Shown here piece after piece: positions 32,950-43,104 of a DNA stretch of 64,000 bases (its first letter is position 1; each line of letters starts with the position of its first letter). The position numbers and the translations under genes were made by a program. The DNA comes from an uncultured Paracoccaceae bacterium (GTDB lineage Bacteria; Pseudomonadota; Alphaproteobacteria; Rhodobacterales; Rhodobacteraceae): positions 1 through 64,000 of the forward strand of contig CANLDA010000014.1 of the NCBI GenBank assembly GCA_947489325.1, written 5' to 3'. The notes beneath the pieces were generated by a model. The model searched no databases. It was not told where the DNA came from and saw only the letters and a program-made list of their open reading frames with translations.

Positions 32950-35900
32950 GTTCGTTGCTCCAAATCCGCCAGAATGGAATTGCGGCGAGTCTGCCAAAGA
33001 CCTGCCGCATGGAGCGCCGCGAAACGGTCGCGCATCGCTGCGAGCGCGTGAGGGTTATGTTCTGCAAGAAAGGCAACGATGTCTTCGTTACCCAAAGTCG
33101 CATCGTGATAAGCATCAAAAAGCTGTGGATGCACCGCATCCGCCAAATGGGAAAAGGCCGCCATATGTTCCAATGTCGCGGCCATTTCGGCCCCGCCACG
33201 GAACCCGTGCCGCATCATCCCTGCCAGCCACGCTGGATTGGTGGCGCGGGCGTGCACCACGCGGGCCACTTCTTCGTCCAAGGTACGGGCGCGAGGGGTG
33301 TCTGGGTTGGTATTGTCCACGTGATACAGCGCAGCCTTGCCACCCGTGATCTTTTGTGCGGCGGCAAAGCCTGCCTCATGGGTGGCATAATCATTGGCCA
33401 GCAGGATGTCGGTTTCCGGCATATCTTGAAGATGCACAAAACTGTCGGCATCGGCCACACGATCGCGAATGCCCTGATGGTCCTGCGTTGGTGTGTCACT
33501 GTCCAATGCCCATGATGAGGCGCTCAGCCATGCTTCGCCTGCCTGCTTGCGGCCTTCGTCAGTGTAATCCTCGACGCTGTGGCCCATGCCAAGCCCATAA
33601 CTGCCCGGTGCAGGGCCATAGACGCGTGGGGCGGTGGTGCGGCCTGCGAATGGGTTCCAGTCTGCGGCTTCGTCGCGCTCTGATAGGGCGCGCACGGCCT
33701 GAGAAAATAACGCCGACAGAGATGGAAAGACGTCTCGAAACAAGCCGGACACGCGCAATGTCACATCGATACGGGGGCGTTCCAGCATGGCGATGGGTAG
33801 GATTTCGACGCCGGACACGCGTTCGCTGCCTTCATCCCAGATCGGTTTTGCCCCCAGCAGATGCAGCGCCATGGCGAATTCTTCGCCCGCGGTGCGCATG
33901 GTGGCCGATCCCCATAGATCGACGATCAGATTTTTGGGATAATCACCTTCTTCTTGCAAATGGCGGCGCACCAATTCCTCGGCCAGCTTTACCCCTTGGG
34001 CATAGGCCGAACGGGTGGGAACGGATCGCGGATCAGTGGTGAACAAATTGCGCCCGGTTGGCAGCACATCGGTACGCCCGCGATAGGGCGATCCAGATGG
34101 TCCGGCTTCGATCCGTTTGCCATCCAATGCACGCAACAGAGCGGCGCATTCGGAGTGTGCCGAAGGGGTGGCATCAAAGCTGCCCGTGGCCTTGGGCGCG
34201 CGGCCAAAGATATGCAAGCCATCGCCAAATTGGCTTTCTTTGATGTCACAGACGAAGGTGTCGATACGGGTGATCGCCTCTGCCAAGGATGTGGCATTGT
34301 CCATGCCAAGCTGTTCTTCCAGCCCGAGGGCCTGCGCCTCTGCGCGGATACCATCTTGCAGGCGATCCCGACGTCTTGGGTCAAGCCCGTCGGCATTGGA
34401 AAATTCGTCCAGCAGGCTTTCTAAATGGGAAAACCTTTGCGGTGCTGCGCTTTCTTTGAGAGGCGGCGGCACATGGCCCAGCGTTAGCGCGCCAATGCGG
34501 CGTTTGGCCTGAGCGGCCTCACCGGGGTCATTGACGATAAAGGGGTAAATCACGGGTGTCGCGCCGATCAGGGCCTCGGGCCAGCATTCGGACGACAGGG
34601 CTACGGATTTACCGGGCAACCATTCCAGCGTGCCATGCGCCCCCATATGGATCAGCGCGTGAATGTCGCGCGCCTGACGCAGCCATAGATAAAACGCAAC
34701 ATAGCTGTGACGCGGGGTGCGTGACAGGTCGTGATATTCGTCATCGCGGGCCTCGGGCGTGCCGCGTTCGGGTTGCAGGGCGATAAGGACATTGCCACGT
34801 TCCACGGCCTTGAAATGAAACGCGCCTTTGGAAAATTCGGGGTCTTGGTCGGGTGAACCCCATGTTTGGGTCAGATCATCGCGCAGGGATTGGGGTAGAG
34901 TTGTAACCGCTGCTTGGTATTCTGCCAAAGACCAGCGCAGAGAGGTATTCAGCAGATCATCTGTCACGGGTCGTGCGTCGGCGACGTATCCGGCGTCGGT
35001 CATGTCATTCAACATTGCTTCGACTGAAGCCAAAGGATCAAGGCCCACCGCGTGCGCCATGTTCCAATCACGCCCCGGATAGGTGGACAACACACAGGCC
35101 ACGCGTTTTTCTGCTGCGGGTGTTTTGTTCAGACGTACCCAACCCTCGACTTTATCAGCAAGTGCACGGATACGATCCAAATGGGCACGATGACCAAAAC
35201 GAGAATATTCAAGGGCGGCGTCTTTTTTGCCTGGCTCCTTGAAGGATGTGACGCCTGCAAACAGGCGACCGTCCACCTCTGGCAGCACCACATGCATGGC
35301 AAGATCAGCAGGAGACAGGCCGCGCTCTGCCTCGGCCCACGCTTTTTGACGGCTGGTGGCAAGGGCCACCTGAAACACTGGCGCATCAGTGGCGTCCAGT
35401 GGAGACGTCCCATCCGCCCCTTTGCCAGAAAACGCAGTGGCGTTGATCACGGCAGCCGGGGCCAATGCGCGCAATTGATCAGCAATCCAGACTGCCGCGT
35501 CGGGTTGTTTCAGTGTCGGAGCAAACAGGCCGATGACGTCAAAGCCACGTGCGCGAAACTCGGCGAACATGGCCTCGATCGGGTCGGTGTCTGCCGACGA
35601 CAGGTACGCGCGATAAAAGGTCAGCGCGATTAAGGGTTTCGTAGTGTCACGTTGTGCCGCTGGATCACATACGCCGGTTTCGGGTGTCCACCCACCCACG
35701 TAGGGCAGGGCCTTGCTGCCAATAACTGGGCGTGCATACAGCCCCGCCGCCAACGCAAGTTGTGCCAAAGCTGCCTGCGCTGCAATCGCGCCACCTGTGT
35801 CACACAGATGTGCCAGACGGTTGAGCGTCGATTTCGGCAGCGTGGAGACCTCGTCCAATCGCGTGTCTGGACGTCCATCAGCGGGCAGAACGGCCAGCGC

Positions 35901-36227
35901 AATACCCTTGCGTTGGCACAGTTCCTGCACCTGTTGAATGCCATAAGGCCAATAGGAAATGCCGCCAATCAGGCGGATCAGGATCGCCTTGGCGCTTTCC
36001 AGTGTCTGCTCGATATAGGTATCGACAGACAACGGATGTTTCAGTGCACTGAGATTGGCCAGACGCAATGTGGGTAGATCGCCGTCTGCGCGATGCCAGC
36101 CCGCCGCGAAAGCCCCAAGATCACTGTCGGAAAACGACAGCACCACAAGATCGGCCGGGGACTGGCCCAGGTCAATCGGGGTTTCGGTCTCTTCCAGACC
36201 ATGGCTTTCGCGAAAGACGACATGCAT
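32946..36227 (-). CDS. cobN: Aerobic cobaltochelatase subunit CobN
   Basis: 1093 residues, the ATPase-dependent large chelatase subunit that inserts cobalt into hydrogenobyrinic acid a,c-diamide together with CobS and CobT, which are not in this window. Conserved CobN blocks include LIHMGAHGTLEWLPGKSVAL, IVDLWGSATMRTAGEEFAMA and VTLRVSGLFRDVFPSLSALF. It is shorter than the roughly 1250-residue pseudomonad enzyme but keeps the whole catalytic core. It starts six bases after the cobW stop and overlaps cobG by four bases. Confidence 0.94.
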   Translation of the reverse strand: MHVVFRESHGLEETETPIDLGQSPADLVVLSFSDSDLGAFAAGWHRADGDLPTLRLANLSALKHPLSVDTYIEQTLESAKAILIRLIGGISYWPYGIQQVQELCQRKGIALAVLPADGRPDTRLDEVSTLPKSTLNRLAHLCDTGGAIAAQAALAQLALAAGLYARPVIGSKALPYVGGWTPETGVCDPAAQRDTTKPLIALTFYRAYLSSADTDPIEAMFAEFRARGFDVIGLFAPTLKQPDAAVWIADQLRALAPAAVINATAFSGKGADGTSPLDATDAPVFQVALATSRQKAWAEAERGLSPADLAMHVVLPEVDGRLFAGVTSFKEPGKKDAALEYSRFGHRAHLDRIRALADKVEGWVRLNKTPAAEKRVACVLSTYPGRDWNMAHAVGLDPLASVEAMLNDMTDAGYVADARPVTDDLLNTSLRWSLAEYQAAVTTLPQSLRDDLTQTWGSPDQDPEFSKGAFHFKAVERGNVLIALQPERGTPEARDDEYHDLSRTPRHSYVAFYLWLRQARDIHALIHMGAHGTLEWLPGKSVALSSECWPEALIGATPVIYPFIVNDPGEAAQAKRRIGALTLGHVPPPLKESAAPQRFSHLESLLDEFSNADGLDPRRRDRLQDGIRAEAQALGLEEQLGMDNATSLAEAITRIDTFVCDIKESQFGDGLHIFGRAPKATGSFDATPSAHSECAALLRALDGKRIEAGPSGSPYRGRTDVLPTGRNLFTTDPRSVPTRSAYAQGVKLAEELVRRHLQEEGDYPKNLIVDLWGSATMRTAGEEFAMALHLLGAKPIWDEGSERVSGVEILPIAMLERPRIDVTLRVSGLFRDVFPSLSALFSQAVRALSERDEAADWNPFAGRTTAPRVYGPAPGSYGLGMGHSVEDYTDEGRKQAGEAWLSASSWALDSDTPTQDHQGIRDRVADADSFVHLQDMPETDILLANDYATHEAGFAAAQKITGGKAALYHVDNTNPDTPRARTLDEEVARVVHARATNPAWLAGMMRHGFRGGAEMAATLEHMAAFSHLADAVHPQLFDAYHDATLGNEDIVAFLAEHNPHALAAMRDRFAALHAAGLWQTRRNSILADLEQRT

Positions 36228-36233
36228 GAGGTG

Positions 36234-37271
36234 TTAGTCCACCAAGGCCGCGCGGATGGCTTCTACGTTTACGTCATCATGTTCAGCAATCACGACCATG
36301 CGGCCCTGACGGCCTTCTTCGGGCTTCCATGGGCGATCAAATTGATGGCGTACACGCGCACCGACTGCCTGTACCAACAGACGCATGGGTTTACCTTCAA
36401 CAGCGGCATAACCTTTAACACGCAGGATGTTCTGATCCTTGGCCAGTTTTTCGATTTTCGCAGCCAGTGTAGCGGCGTCCGCTTGTTCGGGCAGATCAAT
36501 CACGACGCTTTCAAAATCGTCATGCTCATGGTCGTCGTGGCCATCGTGATGGCTTGGGCGGTTGTCCATGTCATCCTCTGCGGCGGCGTCCAGACCAAGG
36601 ATCACGCGCGGGTCAACCTTGCCTTCGGCAACCTCGACCACGGGTAAGGGGCGGGGGGCCTCGGCGGCGATGATTGCCTTGGCTTTGGCGACACCTTCAG
36701 GGCCAGCCAAATCAGGTTTGGTCAACAAGATCACATCCGCGCAGGAAATTTGATCCTCAAATACCTCAGACAGGGGCGTTTCGTGGTCAATGCTGTCGTC
36801 GGCTTCGCGCTGGGCATCCACGGCGGCCACGTTGGTCGCAAACCGGCCATCGGCCACGGCCTCGGCGTCAGCCAGCGCAATCACGCCGTCAACGGTGATT
36901 TTGGACCGGATCTCCGGCCAGTCAAACGCCTTGAGCAGGGGCTTTGGCAAAGCAAGGCCAGAGGTTTCAATGACGATATGATCAGGACGTTCCGGCAGGT
37001 TCATCAAGGCCTCGATCGTTGGAATGAAATCATCTGCGACGGTGCAGCAGATACAACCGTTGGCCAGCTCCAGAATATTTTCGGCAGGGCATTCGGGAAT
37101 TGCGCAAGATTTCAGAATCTCACCATCCACACCCACATCGCCAAATTCATTGACCACAATCGCCAAACGCTTGCCTTGTGGGTTGGTCATCAGATTGCGG
37201 ATAAGGGTGGTTTTGCCGGATCCAAGAAAGCCGGTGATGATCGTAACGGGAAGTTTTTCAAGGTTGCTCAT
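36234..37271 (-). CDS. cobW: CobW, G3E-family GTPase (cobalt chaperone)
   Basis: 345 residues. The P-loop TGFLGSGKTT lies at about 13-22, VNEFGDVGVDG follows, and the metal-binding CICC at about 73-76. A His/Asp-rich stretch (HHDGHDDHEHDD, near residues 240-255) separates the GTPase from the C-terminal CobW domain and probably chelates cobalt or zinc. CobW proteins are thought to deliver cobalt to the CobN chelatase, whose gene is next. It lies ten bases after the DUF1636 gene in the riboswitch-led operon. Confidence 0.93.
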   Translation of the reverse strand: MSNLEKLPVTIITGFLGSGKTTLIRNLMTNPQGKRLAIVVNEFGDVGVDGEILKSCAIPECPAENILELANGCICCTVADDFIPTIEALMNLPERPDHIVIETSGLALPKPLLKAFDWPEIRSKITVDGVIALADAEAVADGRFATNVAAVDAQREADDSIDHETPLSEVFEDQISCADVILLTKPDLAGPEGVAKAKAIIAAEAPRPLPVVEVAEGKVDPRVILGLDAAAEDDMDNRPSHHDGHDDHEHDDFESVVIDLPEQADAATLAAKIEKLAKDQNILRVKGYAAVEGKPMRLLVQAVGARVRHQFDRPWKPEEGRQGRMVVIAEHDDVNVEAIRAALVD

Positions 37272-37280
37272 GATGGGGAC

Positions 37281-37667
37281 TCACTCTGGAAGGACAAGCG
37301 GCGGGATGCGCGCGATACAGTTTTTGCGAAAATGGATGGAGCGTTCGCGCCAAGGCACAAGACCATCATGGGTGGCAGCATATTTCACGATGCCATCATG
37401 CACCAAGTCGGCGTCTTCGGCGCCGGTGAAATTGCCATAGACATATGTCCAGCGATCGCCGCCGCCACGCACCACGATGGAACAGCCTGAGTCGCAATTT
37501 GACAGGCATTCCACGCCACGCACGGTCACGTTCGCAGGCCAGTCTTTTGACATAAGGGCATCTTCCAGCAAAGCGCCAGGGCGCGCGCCTTCGACATCGG
37601 TGGGTTGGCCCGCACGGCAGGTCGTGCATACCAACAGCTCTACGGGCTTTGGATCGGTCAGTGCCAA
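37281..37667 (-). CDS. DUF1636-family putative metal-binding protein
   Basis: About 128 residues. Four cysteines sit in a thioredoxin-like ferredoxin pattern: LLVCTTCRAG near the N-terminus and ECLSNCDSGCSIVV in the middle. DUF1636 proteins are found beside cob genes in alphaproteobacteria, and a 2Fe-2S or cobalt-binding role is often suggested but not proved. A TTG start at 37667 with GGGAG seven bases upstream is preferred; a longer TTG start at 37694 lacks a ribosome-binding site. It is the first gene after the B12 riboswitch. Confidence 0.75.
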   Translation of the reverse strand: MALTDPKPVELLVCTTCRAGQPTDVEGARPGALLEDALMSKDWPANVTVRGVECLSNCDSGCSIVVRGGGDRWTYVYGNFTGAEDADLVHDGIVKYAATHDGLVPWRERSIHFRKNCIARIPPLVLPE

Positions 37668-37767
37668 TTTGTCTCTCCCAACTATGGGGGACAAGGGTTA
37701 TGGCGGGGGTGCGCTGCACCTTTTCCCGACACCGAAAACACCCCGTCCGGTTACATGTCTGTTCCTG

Positions 37768-37957
37768 TTGGCAGGTCTCCCGGCTTGCGGATGTCAGGGC
37801 ACGCTTGGGGCGTTTTCCTGTCGGCCCTCCTGCCTTCCCGGATTTTTCCAGTGGCATCAGGGGACCTCTCCGGTCACGGTCGCGGGGGCGGCTGCGTTTA
37901 GGATTATGTCGTAACCCGTATCGCATTCCCTTTTCACCTGCACTAAGTACAGGAACC
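37768..37957 (-). ncRNA. Cobalamin riboswitch upstream of the DUF1636-cobW-cobN operon
   Basis: On the minus strand: GGTTCCTGTACTTAGTGCAG (P1/P2 arm), GGTGAAAAGGGAATGCGAT, ACGCAGCCGCCCCCGCGACC, GAGAGGTCCCCTGATGCCAC, and the closing box AGCCGGGAGACCTGCC (about 37770-37785). This is the full set of conserved B12 leader boxes, longer than the copy at 24105. The DUF1636 start lies about 100 bases downstream. It should repress seven cob genes when adenosylcobalamin is abundant. Confidence 0.92.
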
Positions 37958-38010
37958 AACCCGGTCGAAATGCGCAAGTCGCGCATCAATGTCAAGCATG
38001 GAGACGCCAC

Positions 38011-38619
38011 ATGGTCATCGATAATGAACGTCACGCCGAGAAGATGAAGAAAATCAAAGCCGCGCGGGATCGCATGATGGCCACCAAAACTGAGGAAAAA
38101 GGGTTGATCATGGTGCATACAGGACCGGGCAAGGGCAAAAGTTCGTCCGGATTTGGCATGATCATGCGCTCTATTTCGCACGGGATGCCTTGCGCGGTGG
38201 TGCAATTCATCAAAGGCGCGATGGCCACGGGCGAACGCGCCTTTCTGGAAACGCATTTCCCCAAGGAATGTAAATTCTTTGTGTCTGGCGAAGGCTTCAC
38301 ATGGGAAACGCAAGATCGTGAGCGCGACATTGCCAAGGCCGAGGCAGGCTGGGAGATGGCCAAAGAGCTGATCCGCGATGAAACCAACCGTTTTGTTTTG
38401 CTGGACGAAATCAACATCGCCTTGCGCAATGATTACCTGAACATCGACGACGTGGTGGATTTTCTGCTGACAGAAAAACCTATGATGACCCACGTCGTCC
38501 TGACTGGCCGCAACGCCAAACCTGAACTGATCGAGGCGGCGGACCTGGTGACAGAAATGACGTTGATCAAGCACCCCTTCCGCGACGGCATCAAGGCGCA
38601 AAAGGGTGTGGAGTTTTAG
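38011..38619 (+). CDS. cobO: Cob(I)yrinic acid a,c-diamide adenosyltransferase CobO
   Basis: 202 residues. The unusual P-loop VHTGPGKGKSSSGFGM (about 36-51) binds ATP, with FVLLDEINIALRNDYL as the Walker B region and VVLTGRNAKPELIEAADLVT after it. The enzyme attaches the 5'-deoxyadenosyl group to cobalt. GGAG stands eight bases before the ATG. It is divergent from the riboswitch-led operon, so it is probably expressed from its own promoter in the 53 bases between. About 470 bases without a gene follow. Confidence 0.94.
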   Translation: MVIDNERHAEKMKKIKAARDRMMATKTEEKGLIMVHTGPGKGKSSSGFGMIMRSISHGMPCAVVQFIKGAMATGERAFLETHFPKECKFFVSGEGFTWETQDRERDIAKAEAGWEMAKELIRDETNRFVLLDEINIALRNDYLNIDDVVDFLLTEKPMMTHVVLTGRNAKPELIEAADLVTEMTLIKHPFRDGIKAQKGVEF

Positions 38620-38992
38620 AGGCCGCATTCTCTTTCAAGCAAGGAACAAGTCAGCACGCAGGGGCTTAGCTTCCTCCAATCAGTTTGGCTCAACGGTAGT
38701 TTAACGCATGATGTGGATGGTTCCGGCATCATGCGGCCTTACATTGCGCCATTGTGCAGGCTCGATTGTCGCCCCTAAAGATTGGGACGAAGTGAGTAGG
38801 GGAATTTGGGGTTTTGGCCAAGTTGTTGGTCGTATTTCGTGCACATTAAACGCGCCAATGGATATGTGTAGGTTAGTTGCTTATGACCATTCAAACCAAT
38901 AGGATGTGAAATTGAGTTTTCCGCCTAGGGCGCTACCTTGGGATGCCGGAAAAGGCGCCTTATCCAGTGCCTATGACGAAAATCCGCCTGCG

Positions 38993-39038
38993 GTGATTCT
39001 GTAACCTTCCCTAATTGATTCTCAGGTGATAGAATCAC
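38993..39038. promoter_or_regulatory. GANTC cluster and inverted repeat upstream of ftsW
   Basis: Three GANTC sites (38995, 39017, 39032) fall in 42 bases, and GTGATTCT (38993-39000) is the inverse of AGAATCAC (39031-39038). GANTC is methylated by the cell-cycle enzyme CcrM in alphaproteobacteria. The cluster lies 52-97 bases before ftsW. The rest of 38620-39089 holds one 8-bp hairpin (38706-38734) and no believable gene. Confidence 0.5.
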
Positions 39039-39089
39039 TCTTGAGACCCGAACAATCGGGCGAGTTGAGGCAATTTTCGGCAGGTCCTG

Positions 39090-40256
39090 ATGACAGAGAT
39101 GGTATATGGCACAGTCCCTTTGCGGGACGCAGAGCCGATTCTTCCCAAGTGGTGGCGCACCTTGGACAAATGGTCCATGTCCTGCGTTCTGATCCTGTTC
39201 GGGATTGGAATTTTGCTGGGGCTTGCGGCCTCGGTGCCTTTGGCAGAGCGCAACGGGTTTGAACCCTTTCACTATGTAAAGCGTCAGGTGTTTTTTGGCA
39301 CCTTGGCCATGGGTGGCATGTTGCTAACTTCGATGATGGGGCCAATTTTGGTGCGCCGTCTGGCGGTTCTGGGCTTTTTGATCACCTTCATTGCCTTGTT
39401 GGGCTTGCCATTCTTTGGCACCGACTTCGGCAAAGGGGCTGTACGCTGGTATTCGCTGGGCTTTGGGTCGATGCAGCCGTCAGAGTTTCTGAAACCCGGT
39501 TTTGTTGTTGTGGCTGCGTGGCTTATGGCGGCCAGTCAGGAAATTAACGGACCTCCGGGGCGGCTGTGGTCGTTTATGTTGGCCATTACCATTGCCATGG
39601 TGTTGGTGATGCAGCCAGATTTCGGTCAGGCCTGTTTGGTGTTGTTTGGTTGGGGAGTGATGTACTTCATCGCAGGTGCGCCGATGATCTTACTGGTCAG
39701 TATGGCCGGTTTGGTGATCGTGGGTGGTATGGTTGCGTATCACAATTCAGAACACTTTGCGCGCCGGATTGATGGTTTCCTCAGCACGGATGTCGATCCC
39801 ACAACGCAGTTGGGGTATGCCACCAATGCCATTCGCGAGGGTGGATTTTTTGGGGTGGGTGTTGGCGAAGGGCAAGTGAAGTGGAGCCTGCCGGATGCGC
39901 ATACTGATTTCATTATTGCGGTGGCGGCCGAAGAATATGGTCTGATCCTTGTGATGGTGATTATCGCGCTGTATGCGCTGGTGGTGGTGCGCTCTTTCCT
40001 GCGTTTGATGCGAGAACGTGATCCGTTTATTCGCCTTGCAGGCACCGGCCTTGCGGCGATGTTTGGCGTGCAGGCGATGATCAATATGGGCGTGGCTGTA
40101 CGTCTTTTGCCAGCCAAGGGCATGACTTTGCCGTTTGTCAGCTATGGCGGATCATCGGTGATTGCGTCGGGCCTTGCGCTGGGCATGTTGCTGGCCTTTA
40201 CCCGCAATCGTCCACAGGGCGAAATTCGTGACATTCTACGAGGACGGGTTCGATGA
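39090..40256 (+). CDS. ftsW: Peptidoglycan polymerase/division protein FtsW
   Basis: A 388-residue SEDS-family membrane protein with about ten transmembrane segments, which polymerises septal glycan strands with its partner Fts[21 protein letters not shown] is the SEDS signature; [38 protein letters not shown] and [18 protein letters not shown] follow. The first gene of the dcw block in this window, it overlaps murG by four bases. FtsI and the murE-murF-mraY-murD genes normally nearby are not in view. Confidence 0.94.
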   Translation: MTEMVYGTVPLRDAEPILPKWWRTLDKWSMSCVLILFGIGILLGLAASVPLAERNGFEPFHYVKRQVFFGTLAMGGMLLTSMMGPILVRRLAVLGFLITFIALLGLPFFGTDFGKGAVRWYSLGFGSMQPSEFLKPGFVVVAAWLMAASQEINGPPGRLWSFMLAITIAMVLVMQPDFGQACLVLFGWGVMYFIAGAPMILLVSMAGLVIVGGMVAYHNSEHFARRIDGFLSTDVDPTTQLGYATNAIREGGFFGVGVGEGQVKWSLPDAHTDFIIAVAAEEYGLILVMVIIALYALVVVRSFLRLMRERDPFIRLAGTGLAAMFGVQAMINMGVAVRLLPAKGMTLPFVSYGGSSVIASGLALGMLLAFTRNRPQGEIRDILRGRVR

Positions 40257-41347
40257 GCAGACAGCCATTGCTGGTCATTGCCGCTGGTGGCACTGGCGGG
40301 CATATGTTTCCAGCGCAAGCGCTGGCCGAAGTCATGCTGCGCAAGGGGTGGCGGGTGAAATTGTCCACCGATGCACGCGGCGCGCGGTATACGGGCGGCT
40401 TTCCCCATTCGGTTGAAATCGAAGAAATTGCCAGCGCCACCTTTGCGCGCGGTGGTCTTTTGGCCAAGGCTATGGTGCCGTTTCGTATTCTCAAAGGTGT
40501 GGCCTCAGCGGCGATGCAGATGCGCAGTGACCGCCCAGAGGCAGTTGTAGGGTTCGGGGGGTATCCTTCGATCCCGGCAATGTCGGCGGCATGGTTGTTG
40601 AAGCTGCCGCGCATGATCCATGAACAAAACGGTGTGCTGGGACGGGTGAACCGTCGCTTTGCCCCAAAGGTGCATGGTGTGGCCTGTGGCACATGGCCAA
40701 CCGCATTGCCGGATGGTGTCGAAGGCATTCATGTAGGCAACCCCGTACGGGGTGCCGTGTTGGATCGGGCCGGAGCCGCTTATATCTCGCCGGGTGATTA
40801 TCCGATGTCGATCCTTGTGATGGGCGGCAGTCAGGGGGCGCGGGCGCTGTCCGATATTGTGCCCGGTGCGATTGCCAACCTGCCAGCGGAGATGCTGCGC
40901 AATATTCGTGTCAGTCATCAGGCCCGTGCGGAAGATCACGACCGGGTGGCCGAGTTTTACGCCTCCCATGGGATCACTGCTGACGTACAGCCGTTTTTCC
41001 ATGATGTTCCCGCGCGTATGTCCGAGGCGCAGCTGGTCATCAGCCGGGCAGGGGCATCCAGTGTGGCAGACATCAGCGTGATTGGACGCCCGTCAATCCT
41101 GATCCCTTTGCCAACTGCGATGGATGATCATCAAAATGCCAACGCCCGTGGCTTGGTTGAGGCAGGCGGCGCGATCCTTATGCCCGAAAGCCTGCTTGAT
41201 ATCACAACGCTTTCAGAGCATATCGCCCAAGTCCTGAGTAATCCGGCAGGGGCCTTGCAAATGTCGCAGGCTGCACTGTCAGTGGGAGTACCGGACGCGA
41301 CAGAAAACCTTGTCTCGCTGGTCGAGATGATGACCAACAGGGAATAA
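40253..41347 (+). CDS. murG: UDP-N-acetylglucosamine:lipid I transferase MurG
   Basis: 364 residues, a GT-B glycosyltransferase at the inner face of the membrane that converts lipid I to lipid [22 protein letters not shown] binds the donor phosphate, and [31 protein letters not shown] and [20 protein letters not shown] are conserved. It overlaps the ftsW stop by four bases and ends five bases before murC. Confidence 0.95.
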   Translation: MSRQPLLVIAAGGTGGHMFPAQALAEVMLRKGWRVKLSTDARGARYTGGFPHSVEIEEIASATFARGGLLAKAMVPFRILKGVASAAMQMRSDRPEAVVGFGGYPSIPAMSAAWLLKLPRMIHEQNGVLGRVNRRFAPKVHGVACGTWPTALPDGVEGIHVGNPVRGAVLDRAGAAYISPGDYPMSILVMGGSQGARALSDIVPGAIANLPAEMLRNIRVSHQARAEDHDRVAEFYASHGITADVQPFFHDVPARMSEAQLVISRAGASSVADISVIGRPSILIPLPTAMDDHQNANARGLVEAGGAILMPESLLDITTLSEHIAQVLSNPAGALQMSQAALSVGVPDATENLVSLVEMMTNRE

Positions 41348-41351
41348 AGCC

Positions 41352-42752
41352 ATGAACGCAACAACCAAACTTCCGGGTGATGTCGGGCCGATTCATTTCG
41401 TGGGTATTGGTGGCATCGGCATGTCTGGGATTGCCGAAGTGTTGTTGAACCATGGCTATGTGGTGCAGGGATCTGATCTGAAATCCAGTAAGATCACGCA
41501 ACGTCTCGAAGGGATGGGCGCCACCGTTTTTGAAGGCCAACGTGCCGAAAACCTGGCGGATGCCGAAGTCGTGGTGATTTCATCCGCGATCAAACCTGGC
41601 AACCCGGAACTGGATGAGGCCCGTGCGCGTGGATTGCCCGTGGTACGCCGCGCCGAGATGCTGGCCGAACTGATGCGTCTGAAATCCAACGTTGCTGTGG
41701 CAGGAACACACGGGAAAACCACGACAACCACCATGGTTGCTGCGCTGTTGGATCATGGAAAATTTGACCCCACTGTAATCAATGGTGGCATCATCCACGC
41801 CTATGACTCAAACGCACGTGTGGGCGATGGTGAATGGATGGTCGTTGAGGCCGACGAAAGCGATGGGACCTTTAATCGCTTGCCTGCAACCATTGCCATC
41901 ATCACCAATATTGACCCTGAACACATGGAACATTGGGGCAGCATTGAAAACCTGCGTCAGGGCTTTGATGATTTCGTATCCGGAGTGCCGTTTTACGGGC
42001 TTGCGGTCTGTTGTACTGATCATCCCGAGGTGCAGGCGCTGGTTGGGCGTATCACCGATCGTCGTATCATGACCTATGGCTTTAATGCGCAGGCTGATGT
42101 GCGTGCCGTCAATCTGACCTATAAAGGCGGAATTGCCCATTTTGATGTGGCGTTTCAGGTCGATGGCGCGGTGATCGAAGGCTGCAGCCTGCCGATGCCG
42201 GGTGATCATAACGTTTCCAATGCATTGTCTGCCGTGGCTGTGGCGCATCATCTGGGCATGGATCACGATGAAATCCGCGAGGCGTTGGCGGCCTTTGGCG
42301 GGGTGAATCGTCGATTTACCAAGGTGGGTGAGATCAACGGCGTGACCATCATTGATGATTATGGCCACCACCCGGTTGAAATCGCAGCTGTGCTTAAGGC
42401 CGCGCGTCAGGCCAGCGAAGGCCGCGTGATTGCTGTGCATCAACCACATCGTTATTCACGACTTGCGAGCCTGTTCGAGGATTTCTGCGGCTGTTTTAAC
42501 GAGGCTGATGTCGTGGCCATCGCCGAGGTATTTGCCGCTGGCGAAGACCCGATTGAAGGCGTAAGCCGCGATGATCTGGTGGCAGGCCTTATCGCCCACG
42601 GCCACCGCCACGCCCGTGCGATTGTCGACGAGGGCGATCTGGAACGTCTTGTGCGCGAACAGGCCAAACCCGGCGATATGGTTGTTTGCCTTGGGGCAGG
42701 GACCATCAGCACATGGGCCAATGGCCTGCCGGAGCGTTTGAAAAACAGCTGA
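41352..42752 (+). CDS. murC: UDP-N-acetylmuramate-L-alanine ligase MurC
   Basis: 466 residues. [20 protein letters not shown] is the N-terminal UDP-MurNAc domain, [20 protein letters not shown] the ATP P-loop, and [16 protein letters not shown] the C-terminal domain. It adds L-alanine to UDP-MurNAc. It starts five bases after murG. In Rhodobacteraceae murC is usually followed closely by small DUF2484 genes and murB; here about 3.2 kb of other DNA intervenes before them. Confidence 0.95.
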   Translation: MNATTKLPGDVGPIHFVGIGGIGMSGIAEVLLNHGYVVQGSDLKSSKITQRLEGMGATVFEGQRAENLADAEVVVISSAIKPGNPELDEARARGLPVVRRAEMLAELMRLKSNVAVAGTHGKTTTTTMVAALLDHGKFDPTVINGGIIHAYDSNARVGDGEWMVVEADESDGTFNRLPATIAIITNIDPEHMEHWGSIENLRQGFDDFVSGVPFYGLAVCCTDHPEVQALVGRITDRRIMTYGFNAQADVRAVNLTYKGGIAHFDVAFQVDGAVIEGCSLPMPGDHNVSNALSAVAVAHHLGMDHDEIREALAAFGGVNRRFTKVGEINGVTIIDDYGHHPVEIAAVLKAARQASEGRVIAVHQPHRYSRLASLFEDFCGCFNEADVVAIAEVFAAGEDPIEGVSRDDLVAGLIAHGHRHARAIVDEGDLERLVREQAKPGDMVVCLGAGTISTWANGLPERLKNS

Positions 42753-43104
42753 TGTTGCGTCACGTCACACGCGATTAAGCATCAGATATTTTAGGGATGG
42801 GTTCATATCCACCTCGACCTAGAATAAGGTTAAACGCGCAAGACAGAGTTAGTTTTCGCTCTTAGAGCATCATGACAGCAGCCAGCCCTTTCCAGACATT
42901 CACACAGGATGCCCAACCAGAAATGTCACCCGTCCGACATCTACTGACCATCGTTTTGGGTCATACTGAAGGATTAAGCTTAGGGTTGCTGGTGGACTTT
43001 TTCTGCAAGACGACACTACACAGAGGGAAAGGTAGATTTGGCTTGAGCGCTTTTTTCTGGAGGCGCTTTGTGATCAGTTGCCAGCGAAAAAGGTATTTCG
43101 ATTC

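Noticed and set aside
37396-38628. 410-codon minus-strand frame over cobO and the B12 riboswitch
   Set aside because: It crosses a conserved riboswitch and lies antisense to cobO; composition is typical of a shadow frame.
38690-38760. Possible tRNA or structured RNA (GGCTCAACGGTAGTTTAACGC...)
   Set aside because: An 8-bp hairpin is present but no acceptor stem or T-loop sequence can be formed.
38708-38902. 64-codon frame after cobO
   Set aside because: Cys/Leu-rich translation with no ribosome-binding site in a region with hairpin and promoter-like features.
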